Shown here: piece after piece, positions 36,790 through 49,586 of the stretch
Layout: every line of letters starts with the position of its first letter
Position numbering within the stretch: the first letter of the stretch is position 1
NCBI RefSeq assembly: GCF_019578655.1
Contig: NC_063258.1
Coordinates: 6,741,283-6,805,282 of the forward strand
Length of the DNA: 64,000 bases
Origin: Ricinus communis
Taxonomy: Eukaryota; Streptophyta; Magnoliopsida; Malpighiales; Euphorbiaceae
Reading direction: 5' to 3'
Program-made: the position numbers and the translations under genes
The notes under the pieces: generated by a model
The model's database searches: none
Told to the model about the DNA's origin: nothing
Seen by the model: the letters and a program-made list of their open reading frames with translations, nothing else

Positions 36790-38870
36790 TGTAATACCCA
36801 GTTTTTCAAAAAAAAAAAATAATTATATAAAAAAAAGAAAAGAATTTTCTTTCTCTTTTTCTTTCCTTCCTTCTTCCTTTCCTCCCTCTCCCTCCTTTCT
36901 TCCTTCCCTCTTTCCCCCTCTCCCTCCTTTCTTCCCTCCCTCTTTCCCCCTCCCCCTCTCCGTGCATGCCATTCAAGCCGTCGCTGCAACTCCCTCTTCC
37001 CCTTCCTTTTTTCTACCAACGCCGTCAAGGGTGAGGAGGCTGCCATCATTGGTTCGGCCTCTTGCCGACGTGCTTTTGGTGATCTGACGCTAGAGACGGA
37101 CTCCCCACCCCCGAAAACCCTGGGAATGACATCCCTTGCCGCAAAAATCCCCGCCGGCAACCTCGAAAAGCGTCACCGATATAGCATCTTTCTGGCCCCG
37201 ATCAGGTGCCTTCCGGCCAGAATTCTTGTACTTCCAGACCCCAGTGTTTTCCAGACGCGCGAAATATTATAATTTTGACTCGGTATAATTTTATTTAGAC
37301 TCTAAAAGTTATGTTGTAATTTTAGAAAAATATTATGGCTATTAATTACATGTGATGGATAGTTTAAGAATTTATTGAAGTTAATTAATTGTGTTGCGGA
37401 GTCAAGAAAAATAATACAGTTCTTGTGGCCCGACTGCTGTTATTTAATTGTACTATATTTGTTGTGTCTTTGGCAGGTTCTGGACCCGTTTTACGGGAGG
37501 TAAATGTCTGTAATTCAGGGAAAGTTCTGCCGAATTTTCGACAGATTTCTCAAGTCTGAATTTAATTTTAGGTAGTCTAATCTAACGGTCTAGGTCTAGG
37601 AAAAATTTAAGAATGTCTATTAATTGAGTGTTTTCATGAATAGATAATCAATCCTTCCCGCCAGCTCCACCCAAGGCATAGGAGCAGACATCAGAGTGCG
37701 TCAGAACTGTGAGTTAAAGTCACATAATCTCTGCACTATTGTCAAGTCTAAATTTAATATAATACTTTATAAATTATATTTAATATGATTATTAGTATCG
37801 CAATATAAATAATTTCATTTAATTATTAATTACTGAGATAATTTTAATATTATTATCAGTAATATTATATCATTATTTTGATATTTAATGTTATATTAAT
37901 ACAATCATTATTATAATTTCTACATACAAATTGCATGTTTGCTTTCCCCGAATTTCTAAATCTTTATTTCGGTATTTGTTGAATGATTATGTTAGACTAT
38001 GATTATTATATATGTTGATTGTGATATTGGGATGAGGCTTTAGTAGAACATGCCACCTGATGGGTTACATCAGGACCGCGTGCGCACCGGTAATGATTAG
38101 AGACAGGTAACAAGGTTATTATGGATCTTTGCCCCGGTCGAGTATAACTCTCTAGGCTGTGAAAGTTGACTGTTGGAGAAAGGTCCCTGGTCGAGCAATG
38201 CTCTCTGGGCGCCAGCTTAGTTGGGAATCAAGTGTTCAGGCTGGATGTAAGGACCCTGGTCAAGCTTCGCTCTCTAGGCGCCAGACTTGTTGGAATTAAG
38301 AGAGCCAAAAGGCTGCTAGTATTTGGGGTTAGGGTTCTATTGAGCCACCCACAAGTGTTAAAATGTATTTTATTTTTAAGATTATGGTATGATTATAGTA
38401 TGACTCGTATTTGATTATATGGCATGTTATACTGATGTAATTATTATTATTTTTCTGAGAAGACTGCAGTAGTTAGAAAATTATTTGATTCTAACTCACT
38501 CCCGAGACTAACAGCCTCAGTTTTACTTTTCAGGTGACAGTTAGAGTTCTTCGCCGTCTTGCATTGTGACAGTCCGACTTCTTCATCGGGCTTTTTGTAA
38601 ATAATATGTACTTCCATATTAAGTTATTTTATACTCTAGACCTTTCGCAGTAGAATACTTTTAAATTTGTTGTGATTATTCTGGTACATGATGCACGTGG
38701 GATGTTATAAAGACCAGTTAGAATTATTTATGGCATGTCAGTCATGATTAATGATATTTTATAAGCTTTTATTTGAATTATTGGTCTCTAAGGCTTACTA
38801 CGGGATTCGGTGGCCTTAAGCCTACCTATTCCGTAGTGCCGGTCATGGACCCACATATTGGGTCGTGACA
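36790..38870 (+). repeat. Element B 3' LTR, complete
   Basis: 2,081 bp, TGTAATACCC to GGTCGTGACA. A degenerate purine tract (aaggcagtagaa) precedes it. It includes a 120-bp polypyrimidine tract (36840-36960) and a GC-richer stretch (36960-37260) that yields the spurious minus ORF 36750-37160. It has no plastid insert. Satellite begins at 38871. Confidence 0.92.
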
Positions 38871-41800
38871 TTTTCTTAGATTCCGCAATTACACTACTTT
38901 TTACGGGGTTGTTTTCTCATATTCATAAATATACACGTTTTACAGGATTATTTTCTTATATTTACAACTTTTACAGGGTCGTTTTCTCATATTAAATTAT
39001 TAGCATTATTATAGAATTTTTTTCTAAAATTCAGAAAAATACACATTTTACGGGATTATTTTCTTATATTGACAAATATACCCCTTTTACGGAGTTGTTT
39101 TCTCATATTATAAAGTTAACCCATTTAAAAGGTTCTTTTCTCATACTCACAAATATACCAAAATTACGGGGTTATTTTCTCCGGTTAATAAATATCCTCA
39201 TATTATAGAGTTGTTTTCTCTAATTGATAAATATCCCCGTAATACGGGGTTGTTTTCTAATATTTATAAATATATGCCTCTTACAAAGTTATTTTTTCAT
39301 ATTAAAAAATTTACCCCTTTTACGGGCTTGTTTTCTCAGATTCATAAATATACACGTTTTACGGAGATATTTTCTTACATTGATAAGTATACCACTTTTA
39401 CAGGGTCCTTTTCTCATATTAAATTATTAGCACTATTATGGAGTTGTTTTGTCAAATTCATAAATATACAAGTTTTACAGGATTGTTTTCTCATATTATA
39501 ATATTAACCCATTTAAAAAATTCTTTAATCATACTCATAGGTATACCAAAATTACGGGGTTATTTTCTCTGATTAATAAATATCTCCATATTACGAGGTT
39601 ATTTTCTCTGATTGATAAACATTCCCATATTACGGGGTTGTTTTCTCATATTAAAAAATTTACCCCTTCTATAAGGTTGTTTTCTCAGACTCGCAACTAC
39701 ACAACTTTTACGGGGTTATTTTTCATATTCATTAATATACACATTCTACAGGGTTATTCTCTTATATTAATAAATATACCACTTTTACGGGGTCGTTTTC
39801 TCATATTAAACTATTAGCACTATTATGGGGTTATTTTGTCAAATTCATAAATATACACGCTTTACGGGGTTATTTTCTTATATCGACAAATATACCCATT
39901 CTACGGAGTTATTCTCTCGTATTATAAAATTAACTTATTTAAGGGGTTGTTTTCTCATACTCACAAATATACAAAAATACCGGGTTATTTTTTCCTATTA
40001 ATAAATATTCCCATGTTACTAGGTTGTTTTCTTATATTAAAAAATTTACCCCTTCTACGAGGTTGTTTTCTCATACTCGTAATTACACTACTGTTACGGA
40101 GTTTTTTTTCCAGATTCATAAATATACACGTTTTACGGAGTTATTTTTTATATTGATAAATATACCACTTTTACATGTCGTTTTCTTATATTAAATTATT
40201 AGCACTATCATGGGGTTGTTTTGTCAAATTCATAAATATACACGTTTTACACGATTATTTTCTTATATCGACAAATATATCTATTTTACGGGGTTATTTT
40301 CTCATATTATAAAATTAACCAATTTAAGGGGTTGTTTTCTCGTACTCACAAATATGCAAAAAATACGAGGTTATTTTCTCCGATTAATAAATATCCCCAT
40401 ATTACTGGATTGTTTTCTCATATTAAAAGATTTACCCTTTCTATAAGGTTGTTTTCTCATACTCGCAATTACACTACTTTTATAGGGTTATTCTCATATT
40501 TATAAATATACACGTTTTACGGAATTATATTTTTGTATTGATAAATATAACACTTTTACGAAATCCTTTTTTATATTAAATTATTAGCACTATTATGGGG
40601 TTGTTTTCTCAAATTTGTAAATATACACTTTTTTACGAGGTTATTTTCTTATATTGACAAATATGCCCTTGTACGTGGTTGTTTTCTTATATTATAAAAC
40701 TAAGCCATTTAAGGTGTTGTTTTCTCATGCTCCCAAATATACCAAAATTACGGGATTATTTTCTCTGATTGATAAATATTCCCGTATTATGGGGTTGTTT
40801 TCTAATATTTATAAATACACCCCTCTTATGGAGTTGTTTTCTCATATTAAAAAATTTACCCCTTCTACGAGATTGTTTTCTCTGAGTCGCAATTATGTTA
40901 CTTTACAAGGTTATTTTCCTAGATTCATAAATATATACGTTTTGCGGGGTTATTTTTTTATATTGATAAATATACCACTTTTATGAGATCGTTTTCTCAT
41001 ATTAAATTATTACCAACTATTACGAGGTTGTTTTCTCGTAGTCACAAATATACCAAATTTACGGGATTATTTTCTCAGATTGATAAATATTCCTGTATTA
41101 CTGGATTATTTTCTAATATTTATAAATATACCCATCTTACGGGGTTTTTTTCTCGTATTAAAAAATTTACTTCTTCTACGAATCTGTTTTTTCGTATTAA
41201 AAAATTTACCTCTTCTACGATGATGTTTTCTTAGACTTGCAATTACACTACTTTTTACAGGGTTGTTTCCTTAGATTCATCAATATACGCGTTTTATGGG
41301 GTTATTTTCTTATATTGATAAATATACCACTTTTACGGGGTCTTTTTTATATTAAATTATTAACAGTGTTATGGGGTTGTTCTGTCAAATTTATAAATAT
41401 ATATGTTTTACGGGATTATTTTCTTATATCGACAAATATACACATTTTATGGAGTTTCTCATATTATAAAATTAACCCATTTAAGGGGTTGTTTTCTCAT
41501 ACTCACAAATATACCAAAAATACAGGGTTATTTTCTCCGATTAATAAATATCCCTGCATTACTGGATTGTTTTCTCATATTAAGAAATTTACCCCTTCTA
41601 CGAGGTTGTTTTCTCATACTCGCAATTACACTACTTTTACGGGGTTGTTTTCTCAGATTCATAAATATACACGTTTTACGGGATTCTTTTTTTATATTAA
41701 ATTATTAGCACTATTATGGGGTTGTTTTGTCAAATTCATAAATATACACATTTTATGGGGTTATTTTCTTATGTCGACAAATATACCTATTTTACATAGT

Positions 41801-42888
41801 TGTTTTCTTATACTCACAAATATACCAAAATTACGGGATTATTTTTTCCGATTCATAAATATCCCCATATTAGGGGATTATTTTTTAATATTTATAAATA
41901 TACCCCTCTTACGGGGTTGTTTTCTCATATTAAAAATTTTACTCCTTCTACGAGGCTGTTTTCTCAGACTCGCAATTACACTACTTTTATAGGGTTGTTG
42001 TCTCGGATTCATAAATATACACGTTTTACGAGGTTATTTTCTTACATTGATAAATTTACCACTTTTACGGGGTCGTTTTCTCATATTAAATTATTAGCAC
42101 TATTATAGGGTTTTTTTTTTCTCAAATTCATAAATATACACATTTTACGGGGTTATTTTCTTATATTGACAAATATGCTCCTTTACGTGGTTGTTTTCTC
42201 ATATTATAAAATTAATCCATTTAAAGTGTTGTTTTCTCATACTCACAAATATATCAAAATTACGGAGTTATTTTCTCCGATTGATAAATATTTCCGTATT
42301 ATGGGGTTATTTTCTAATATTTATAAATATACCCCTCTTATGGGGTTGTTTTCTCATATTAAAAAATTTACCCCTTCTACGAGGCTATTTTCTCCGAGTC
42401 GCAATTATATTCATAAATTGGGGTTGTTTTCTTAGATTCATAAATGTAGACGTTCTACAGGATTATTTTCTTATATTGATAAATATACCACTTTTACGAG
42501 GTCATTTTCTCGTATTAAATTATTAGCACTATTATGGGGTTATTTTTTCAAATTCATAAATATACATGTTTCGAGAAATATACCCCTTTTACGGGATCGT
42601 TTTCTCATATTATAAAATTAACCCATTTAAGGGGTTATTTTCTCATACTCACCAATATACCACAATTACATGGTTATTTCCTCATATTCAATATCCCATA
42701 TTACGGGATTGTTTTCACATATTAAAAATTTTACCCTTTCTATAAGGTTGTTCTCTCATATTAAAAAATTTACCCGTTCTACGATGTTGTTTTCTTAGAC
42801 TCGCAATTACATTACTTTTTACGGAGTTGTTTTCTCAAATTCATAAATATATATATTTTATGGGGTTATTTTCTTATTTTTTCTCTTA
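38871..42888. repeat. 39-bp satellite array, block 4
   Basis: Same monomers and order as block 3, with more indels and some shortened monomers (for example 42570-42600 and 42690). It ends within a monomer at 'ggggttattttcttatt', and unique AT-rich DNA follows. ORFs such as 41237-41992 (251 codons) reflect the 13-codon periodicity only. Confidence 0.94.
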
Positions 42889-43235
42889 TTGATGCATATG
42901 CTTCCCTAGCTTGAACAAATGCTTTGTTATGTTTGACCCGCAACTCATCGAGCATATATAAGTTCAGACTCAATCATAAAAAAATCGGCCTCTTGATTCT
43001 ATAAATTTTTAAAATAAATAAATACTAAAATAAAACCATTACAAACAATCCCTTTCAATGTTTATATACTCAAATGACATAATTTATACTTAACTTATAT
43101 TTTTGCATGGAGAAGTGTAATATTGCCTCTAGTTGCATATTGATAAAAGAGTTGTCAAGTACAACCAGATTTCCACCAATCACATTGAATAATAAAATTC
43201 CCACCTTCCATTTATATGATGATATTTGATATCCT
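42889..43235. other. AT-rich intergenic DNA
   Basis: No ORF, RNA or repeat family recognised. It is the first non-satellite sequence to the right of the array. Confidence 0.6.
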
Positions 43236-44733
43236 TGATATTACACATGTTTGCATGCTTGATGTTTAGTTGTTTTAGGGCAAATTATGTATTTTTGTAT
43301 TAGAATCACCCTGTTTTAGTTTTCTTTGTGTTTCAAGTAATTTTCTAGGTACATCATCAAACTTAGAGAGAAATCGGACCAAAATCAGGAAGAAACAGAC
43401 GAATCGGGTGCATTAAACTATTCAACACGCCCTGCTAAAACATCCGTGCTGAGAAGCACTATTAGGGTCAAAGCCAGTGTTGAAGTTCCTTACCTATGGT
43501 GAGAAGAAATAATTTACAACACGATTCCGGAGAGTAACACGACCTAGTAGCATGCCCGTGCTGAGCAGTTCGGCCCAAATTCAAGTCGTGCTGAAAGAAG
43601 GCTAGATGTACAATTTTAGCCCAACATGACATGGATCCAGGCCGTGCTAGTCAGCACGATCCAATCCAAGCCGTGTTGGATCCCGAAGCCTGCTTTAAAA
43701 GAAAAGAAAAAAGAAAGAGAAAAGGAATTCTAGAACTTTGGAGTATTCAAGACACGCTTTGAGAGCAACCTTCCAGACGATCAAGAAGAGGAAAATGGAG
43801 ATGAATTCCACTTCAACATCATCTAGATAGCTATTTTTGAGGATTGAATAGAAGATTCAATAGAAAGAAGAATGAGATCTTGAGCTGCAGAGATTGGATT
43901 CAGAGTTATTCAAGAGGGGATAGCATTTCCACCATTTGAGAAAAGGATGTACATATTCTTTTCGATTCTTGTTTACTTTGTATTTGATTCTTGTATTAGT
44001 TTAATCATGAACATGTGTAACTAATCTTATTAAACTCATTTGGGAGTGATCTTTAGCTATACTAGGCTTGTTTTATGCTTAATTGATTGGATTGTTGATT
44101 TAGGATTGTAGTTTTCATTCAAGTATAATAAAATCTATCGTTTCTTCTTCATTGTTGAATCAATTTGAGAACTTCTTAGTAATTAAGAAATTCAATTGAG
44201 TTTGGACAACTGTTTGTGTGATTAAGTGATTTGCATCTTAGAGATAAGTGTAATAACTTACTGGAATAAGAACTAGACATTATTATTAGCGGTAATTTAG
44301 AGATTAATGTTATTCTAAAATCAATTATTAGGAGGAGATTTCAACTTTAGATCTTTAAGATTAGGAATTGGTTAACTCGAGAAAGAGGCCAATTCATTTA
44401 AGAAATTATCCACAGATTACAATTCTTAATCAATCAATTCATAAATTATTATTTTTAAGCCGGCTAGCTAAAGGGATCCCTAATTGGGTTAACTTATTTC
44501 ATTGTCTTTTTCAAACTTTCATTCTCTTTGTTAAAAATTTAGTTTTCATTTGCATTCTCAATCATTTTTAGTTAATAATCTTCACCACCTTTTGATCGGT
44601 TAGATAATAGAAATAGCATAGTAGCAGTAGCTTCTCAGTTCCCATGGGTTACGACATTGATACTTGTCATAGCTAGATTACATTCCATAGGTGCATTTGC
44701 CTATAGATTATTAGTCGTGTTTAGCTCGCATCA
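43236..44733. mobile_element. Probable solo LTR, Athila/Tat-like, different family from C
   Basis: TGAT...ATCA termini enclose 1.5 kb. The 7-bp word ATATCCT occurs immediately outside both ends (43229-43235 and 44734-44740). An alternative left end is TGATGTTTAG at 43260. It has the same layout as C-family LTRs: a cluster of acacg/cgtgct words at 43420-43680, then a run beginning gaggattgaatag, then an AT-rich end. No internal region or second LTR is seen. The duplication length (7 rather than 5) leaves some doubt about the exact ends. Confidence 0.6.
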
Positions 44734-44740
44734 ATATCCT

Positions 44741-46806
44741 TCTTCACCTTTGATGTTAACCAAGATATAATCCTACCTATGATTGCGCAATAAAGTCAAT
44801 TTATGTGTTCAAACTTATTATATAAATAGGAAATGTTTTATATAAGATTCGCATCGAAGGAAAAACTTGTCTAAGAGTTTGACCCAACCTTATGATTTCA
44901 TGCCCATCGATCATGTATGAATATAAAATATGTCTGAAAGTTAGAATCTCAACAACCGATTGATTCCTAACTTGTTTCATTAGCCTTTACTATTGATAAC
45001 ATGTAGAGGAGGTTGCAACATGTGTATGCACTTAGAATTCATGTATACTCTGCATCTCATATAAAAATATGCATAACTTCATTATGATATTACTTCATAT
45101 TACTTTGCCTGTTTAAAACTTACAATAAAAAAAATATTCAAACATTAGAGAAATGCATACTACAGTTTTGTCAACTTTCTCACTACTGCCATTATCCAAC
45201 CAAGTTATTTACCCACCAATATTTCCAAGAGTAACTACAAGCAAACCAAACTACATATTTTAGAAATTTATTGATATTGCAAACATATTATCGTAAAATT
45301 AAACCCAAATAGGTAATTAGAATAATTACGGAATTATGAAAGATACATAAAAAAAAAAATCTTTCTACAATCAATTTGCTAATTCTATGGCTAAAAATTT
45401 CAAAATTCCACCTAAATGATATCCTTAATAATAAATTATAATAGTTACCTTTACAAACACTGAAGACAAACTTGGCTCAATAATTTGAAGAATGAGCGAA
45501 CAAAAGAGAACAAGATTTTTAAGAAAGTATTCTGGATAAATTTCTCTTTTTTCTCTTTTCATAAAATAATTAAACAAGCTTCTTGGGCAAGCTTTATTTA
45601 GTAAAAATGGTTGTTTAGACCCCTACTACACAGTGTACATGTACGTGAGTATACATTTATGATATTCCTTATAAATTATATACATACTCAAATGGGGTCA
45701 TAAAGGAATATAATAATATATTGATTTCACTATTTGCATAAAAAGAATAGGTTCTTCACAAAACTACGTTTTTTTTACAACAATATTTATATATTTATAT
45801 TAATTTTATTTTTCCAAAAATACTTTTTTCAAAAATTAAATTTACAAAAATACACTCAAATAAAATATCTCAAAATTCAACTAAACATCAACCATTACCA
45901 AATCTTAAAAATTAATCATCAACAAAAACAATTGCAACATTAATAAAAAGATCAACAAAATTATCCAATTACCTAACAAAATGTAAAATAAAAAATTGAA
46001 GACAATTCTCTATTTATTGAAAAATCAACCAAACATCAATCAAATATAAATCATACATGTCCTAACATCAACCAAACATCAATAAAATTGTAATACCTTA
46101 AATATTTTAAATATTATTTAAATGCAATGTTATTTTAGTAATTTATCAATATTTTTTGAACTATTAAATATTTTGAGATATGTTTAAGCATGTTAGTTTA
46201 TTTTCATTAATTTAATTTTAATAGCTATATTTTCTTAAATTATTTTATTTTATTTTATTATGTTTTCTTTTTGTAGTTTCTATTTTACTTTTGTATTGAT
46301 TTAATTTGATTAATAAAATATATGCATATTGGAATGCATTAATAAATAAAATATTTTTTTTCGAGTTCAATTCTTATTTTAAGCACGAAATGAATTATCA
46401 ATTTTACCTTTAGATATTTCGATTACTATATATATATATAAAATATTCTATGGGTACTGTAGCAAATATATTATTTATTTTGGATGCCTAAGTAATTTTT
46501 TTTAAGATGACAAATTTCACTTTAACCCTTAAGACTCTCTCTCCCCGACGCCCCTCTCTCTCTTTGAACCATCATTGGCCATTAAACTTTAGCTAAATCT
46601 TTCCCTCGATCCTACAAGCTGCTCCCCGCCATTGGTTCTATTGGAAACCGTAAAAAATTGATGGTTCAAAGGAGGGAAGTTGGCGCCACTATTGGAACCA
46701 CCATTTACGGACATTTTTTGGCCGATTTGAGGCTAGAAACGAAATCCTCGCCTCATAAAACATAAACCTGGAGAATTTTAAACCTTCACATTGATACAAC
46801 TGAGAT
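44741..46806. other. AT-rich intergenic DNA
   Basis: No supported gene. Many ORF-like stretches (44368-44571, 45734-45943) are low-complexity. A TA run lies at 46428-46440 and a CT-rich patch at 46540-46565. The stretch 46590-46790 is slightly GC-richer and might be decayed LTR sequence, but I could not pair it with anything here. Confidence 0.55.
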
Positions 46807-47096
46807 TGCTGACTAAGAAAAGAGAGAATAGAATGGATGGAAAGAAGAAGATGATGAAGTTGAGAGAGAATTTTAGAAAGAAAGTATTAACAACTAATCA
46901 ACAGAATATGTATCTTTACAAGAAGTTCTCAGCTCATATAGCTGTTATAAAGCTGTTACAATGCAACCAATCAGTCCAAGACACGTGTGCTACTATAACA
47001 AAGATCTAAGTGAGTAGTTCAGCTTAAATCCTTGCCCTACAACTCAGCAATCCAAATCCAACGGCTCATAAGCTAAGTCTAATTTCACATGTAACA
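46807..47096 (-). repeat. Element D 3' LTR
   Basis: 290 bp from TGCTGACTAAG to TGTAACA. The purine tract AGAGAGGGGAGC (minus strand, complement of 47099-47110) abuts it, just after the pol stop codon. Confidence 0.88.
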
Positions 47097-47099
47097 TAG

Positions 47100-48238
47100 C
47101 TCCCCTCTCTAAGAACTCTTGTCCTCAAGAGTTGCAGTAAGGAATCGAGCAACCAAGTCATCATAATATTCCCAAGTAGCATCCTCAGGCTGAGAATTGT
47201 CCCATGTGCAGCAGCTTGCTGGTTCCTATTAACTAACCTTCTATCCAAAATTGCAACTGGAGTAAGACCAATAGAAGGAGGGAATAATGGATTAACAATT
47301 TTATTAGAGCGAACTATTTTCTTCAATTGAGAAATATGGAAAGTTGGATGGATAGAACTAGAATTAGGCAAATCCAACCTATAAGCAACCTTCCAATTCT
47401 GTCAAGCACCTTAAATGGCCTATAAAACAATGTTGAAAGCTTATGATTACCACATTGCTGCAAAGATTGTTGTGGATAAGGCTACAATTTGACAAACACA
47501 AGAACACCAATTTGAAATTCTCTATCTGTCCTATGTTTATTTGCCATTTGTTGCATTCTACCTTGTGCTCGTTGCAAATGATACTTCAAAAGATGCAGCG
47601 TATTTTCCCTTTCAGTCAAAAGCTTGTCCACTGTGGCTACATTAGAATCCTTACTGAAATAAGGAATGTGCAATGGAGGGGGATATCCATATAAGATCTC
47701 AAATGGTGTATGCTTTGTTGTTGAATGGAGTTAGTATTATACCAATACTCAACATGAGAGAGGAATTTAAACCAAGAGTTTGGTTGATCAAAGCACATAC
47801 ATCGAAGGTAAGTTTCCAAACAGTGATTAACCACCTCAGTTTGGTCGTCTATCTGAGGGTGATATGTTGTAGAACGAGACAACGTAATGCCCCATAACTT
47901 GAATAGCTCCTGCCAAAATATGCTCATGAAGACAGCATCTCTATCACTGACTGTGGTGGATGGCATGCCGTGTAACTTATAAAGGGTGTGCAAGAAACAT
48001 TGACCCACTGTTTCAGCAGTATAAGGATTAGAAAGCCCAATAAAATGAAAATATTTACTCAATCTATCAACCACAACCAGTAAGAAGAAGGAAGTCCTTC
48101 TATGAAATCCAAAGTTACATCAGTCCAAACACTCTGCGGAATTGGTAATGGCTGAAGTAAGCCAGGATAAGCTACTTGCTAAGGTTTACACATTTGACAA
48201 GAATCACACCCTTTTATTATAGTTCCTCACATCCTTAT
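47100..48238 (-). pseudogene. Element D integrase and chromodomain
   Basis: Starts at 48238 inside the integrase zinc region (CQMC), then [11 protein letters not shown] (~48155). A frameshift near 48090 precedes the core [14 protein letters not shown] (48074) with SDRDAVF (~47955) and TTYHPQIDDQTEVVN (~47860). The C-terminal module has [12 protein letters not shown] (~47350), and a chromodomain in a shifted frame (ATWEYYDDL, ~47160) ends at a TAG beside the purine tract. In the glutamate-bearing motif the usual TDGQTE reads IDDQTE. Non-functional because of frameshifts and the missing 5' pol. Confidence 0.85.
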
Positions 48239-49586
48239 TGATGTGCGTAAAATACACACATCTAAATGGAATTTTTAAGATTGATTTTATGGATATTTGG
48301 ATGTGAATTGGTCCCAACACTCACCCTATGCGTTTGTTTGTGTGCATTAGGTCCAAAAGAAGTCAAAGGATGATAAAGGGAAGAATTGGAGCATAATTGG
48401 ACGCCGAAGATGCAGAAACAAGCTAAGTACGAGCATGAGGAAGCTGAACATGGCTGTGTTCCCAACACGGGCACCAACACGGCCGTTTTGGATGCATCAA
48501 ACATCAAAGAAAAAGAGGCGTTAGGGAGCACGACCACAGAGAGTAACATGGCCAGGAACACCAAACCGTGTTCCTAACACGGCCAGGAACACGGCCGTAC
48601 TGGCAGCGACAGGGGGAATTAATTAAAAGAAAGAAAAAAGGAGAGCGGGGGAGAACGTCCCAAACCCTAACTTTTCTCTCCCTAAGGGTTTTCTAAGCTG
48701 AAACCAAGGGAAAATGAGACTTGGATCAAGGTTTTAATCGGATTCCCTTTAAAGATTGAAGATTGGGCGAGGTTCGTTGATTGGTTTTCAAATCGAGCAA
48801 GAGGAATAAGAATCAATTCAATTTGAGCAAGAGGAATTGGGGCTGTTTACTCTCATCCAAGGGTGTAATCGGGTTTTCTCTACCTTTACTCATTGTTGTA
48901 ATTGAATTCTTGTGTATTTTGATAATGAACATGATTAGCTAGATTGATTAAATCCATTGGGATTTCTTTACTATGTTGGCTTAGTATTATATTGTTGGAT
49001 TGTTTGGGTTAGTTTTGTATTCTTCTTGCTTTCAGTATTAATAAGATAATATATTATTCATAAGACGTTGTGAATTATGTGTTTAGATTGCTTTGTGTGA
49101 TTGAGAAGTCCATTTGGCAATTGGAATTTTGAATAGTAAGAACTGGTTAATATTCGCTTAGAGATAAGGATAATTAACTAGCCGAATTAAGAATTAACAA
49201 AGCCTAATAGAGGCGGATTAAAGCTTAATGCTAATTTAAGAATCAATCGTTAGGAAGAGATTCCAACTTTAGGTTATTAGATTTAGAAATTCAGTTATCT
49301 TGAGAGAGAAACCGAATTCGGTTAAGAATTCGTCCACGGGTAGCATAATTAGACTAACCAATCCTTTATCTTTTATTTGATTGCCAACTAGTTTAGGTTC
49401 CCTTTAGGTTTGCTTTCTAGTCTTGGTTATTTCAGTTATCAATTACTCCTGCATCTCCCTTAGAATTTAGCTTGTAACTATTAGTTAGTTTAGAAATTAT
49501 TCATCACTCATTTTAGGTTAATACAACAAAGAACAAAGGAGTAACTCTGGGCTTTCACTTTTCCGAGGAATACGACCTTGATACTC
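48239..49586 (+). mobile_element. C-family LTR, plus-strand orientation, interrupted
   Basis: Begins TGATGTGCG and is the reverse complement of the element C LTR up to the 'gatactc' word (near 25655 in C). Its last 13 bases are displaced to 52908-52920, after which a primer site follows. So this is the 5' LTR of a plus-strand C-family copy inserted in element D's integrase and itself interrupted at 49587. It contains clustered AACACGG words (48450-48600). Confidence 0.85.

Larger units (their letters stand above)
20201..38870 (+). mobile_element. Element B: Ty3/gypsy chromovirus split by element C
   Basis: A plus-strand element. It has a truncated 5' LTR (20201-21570), a primer site (21575), gag-pro (21845-23484), pol part 1 (23485-25559), element C inserted at 25565-35794, pol part 2 (35800-36710) and a complete 3' LTR (36790-38870). 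The order PR-RT-RNaseH-INT-chromodomain and the iMet primer site fit Tekay/Del-like chromoviruses. Coding parts carry about ten in-frame stops plus small deletions. The outer part of the 5' LTR is missing where the satellite abuts. Confidence 0.93.

Noticed and set aside
36750..37160. 136-codon minus-strand ORF with a Glu/Lys/Arg-rich region
   Set aside because: It is the antisense of a polypyrimidine tract inside element B's 3' LTR.
44741..46806. A gene in the AT-rich gap
   Set aside because: ORFs are short, low-complexity and without splice or domain support.
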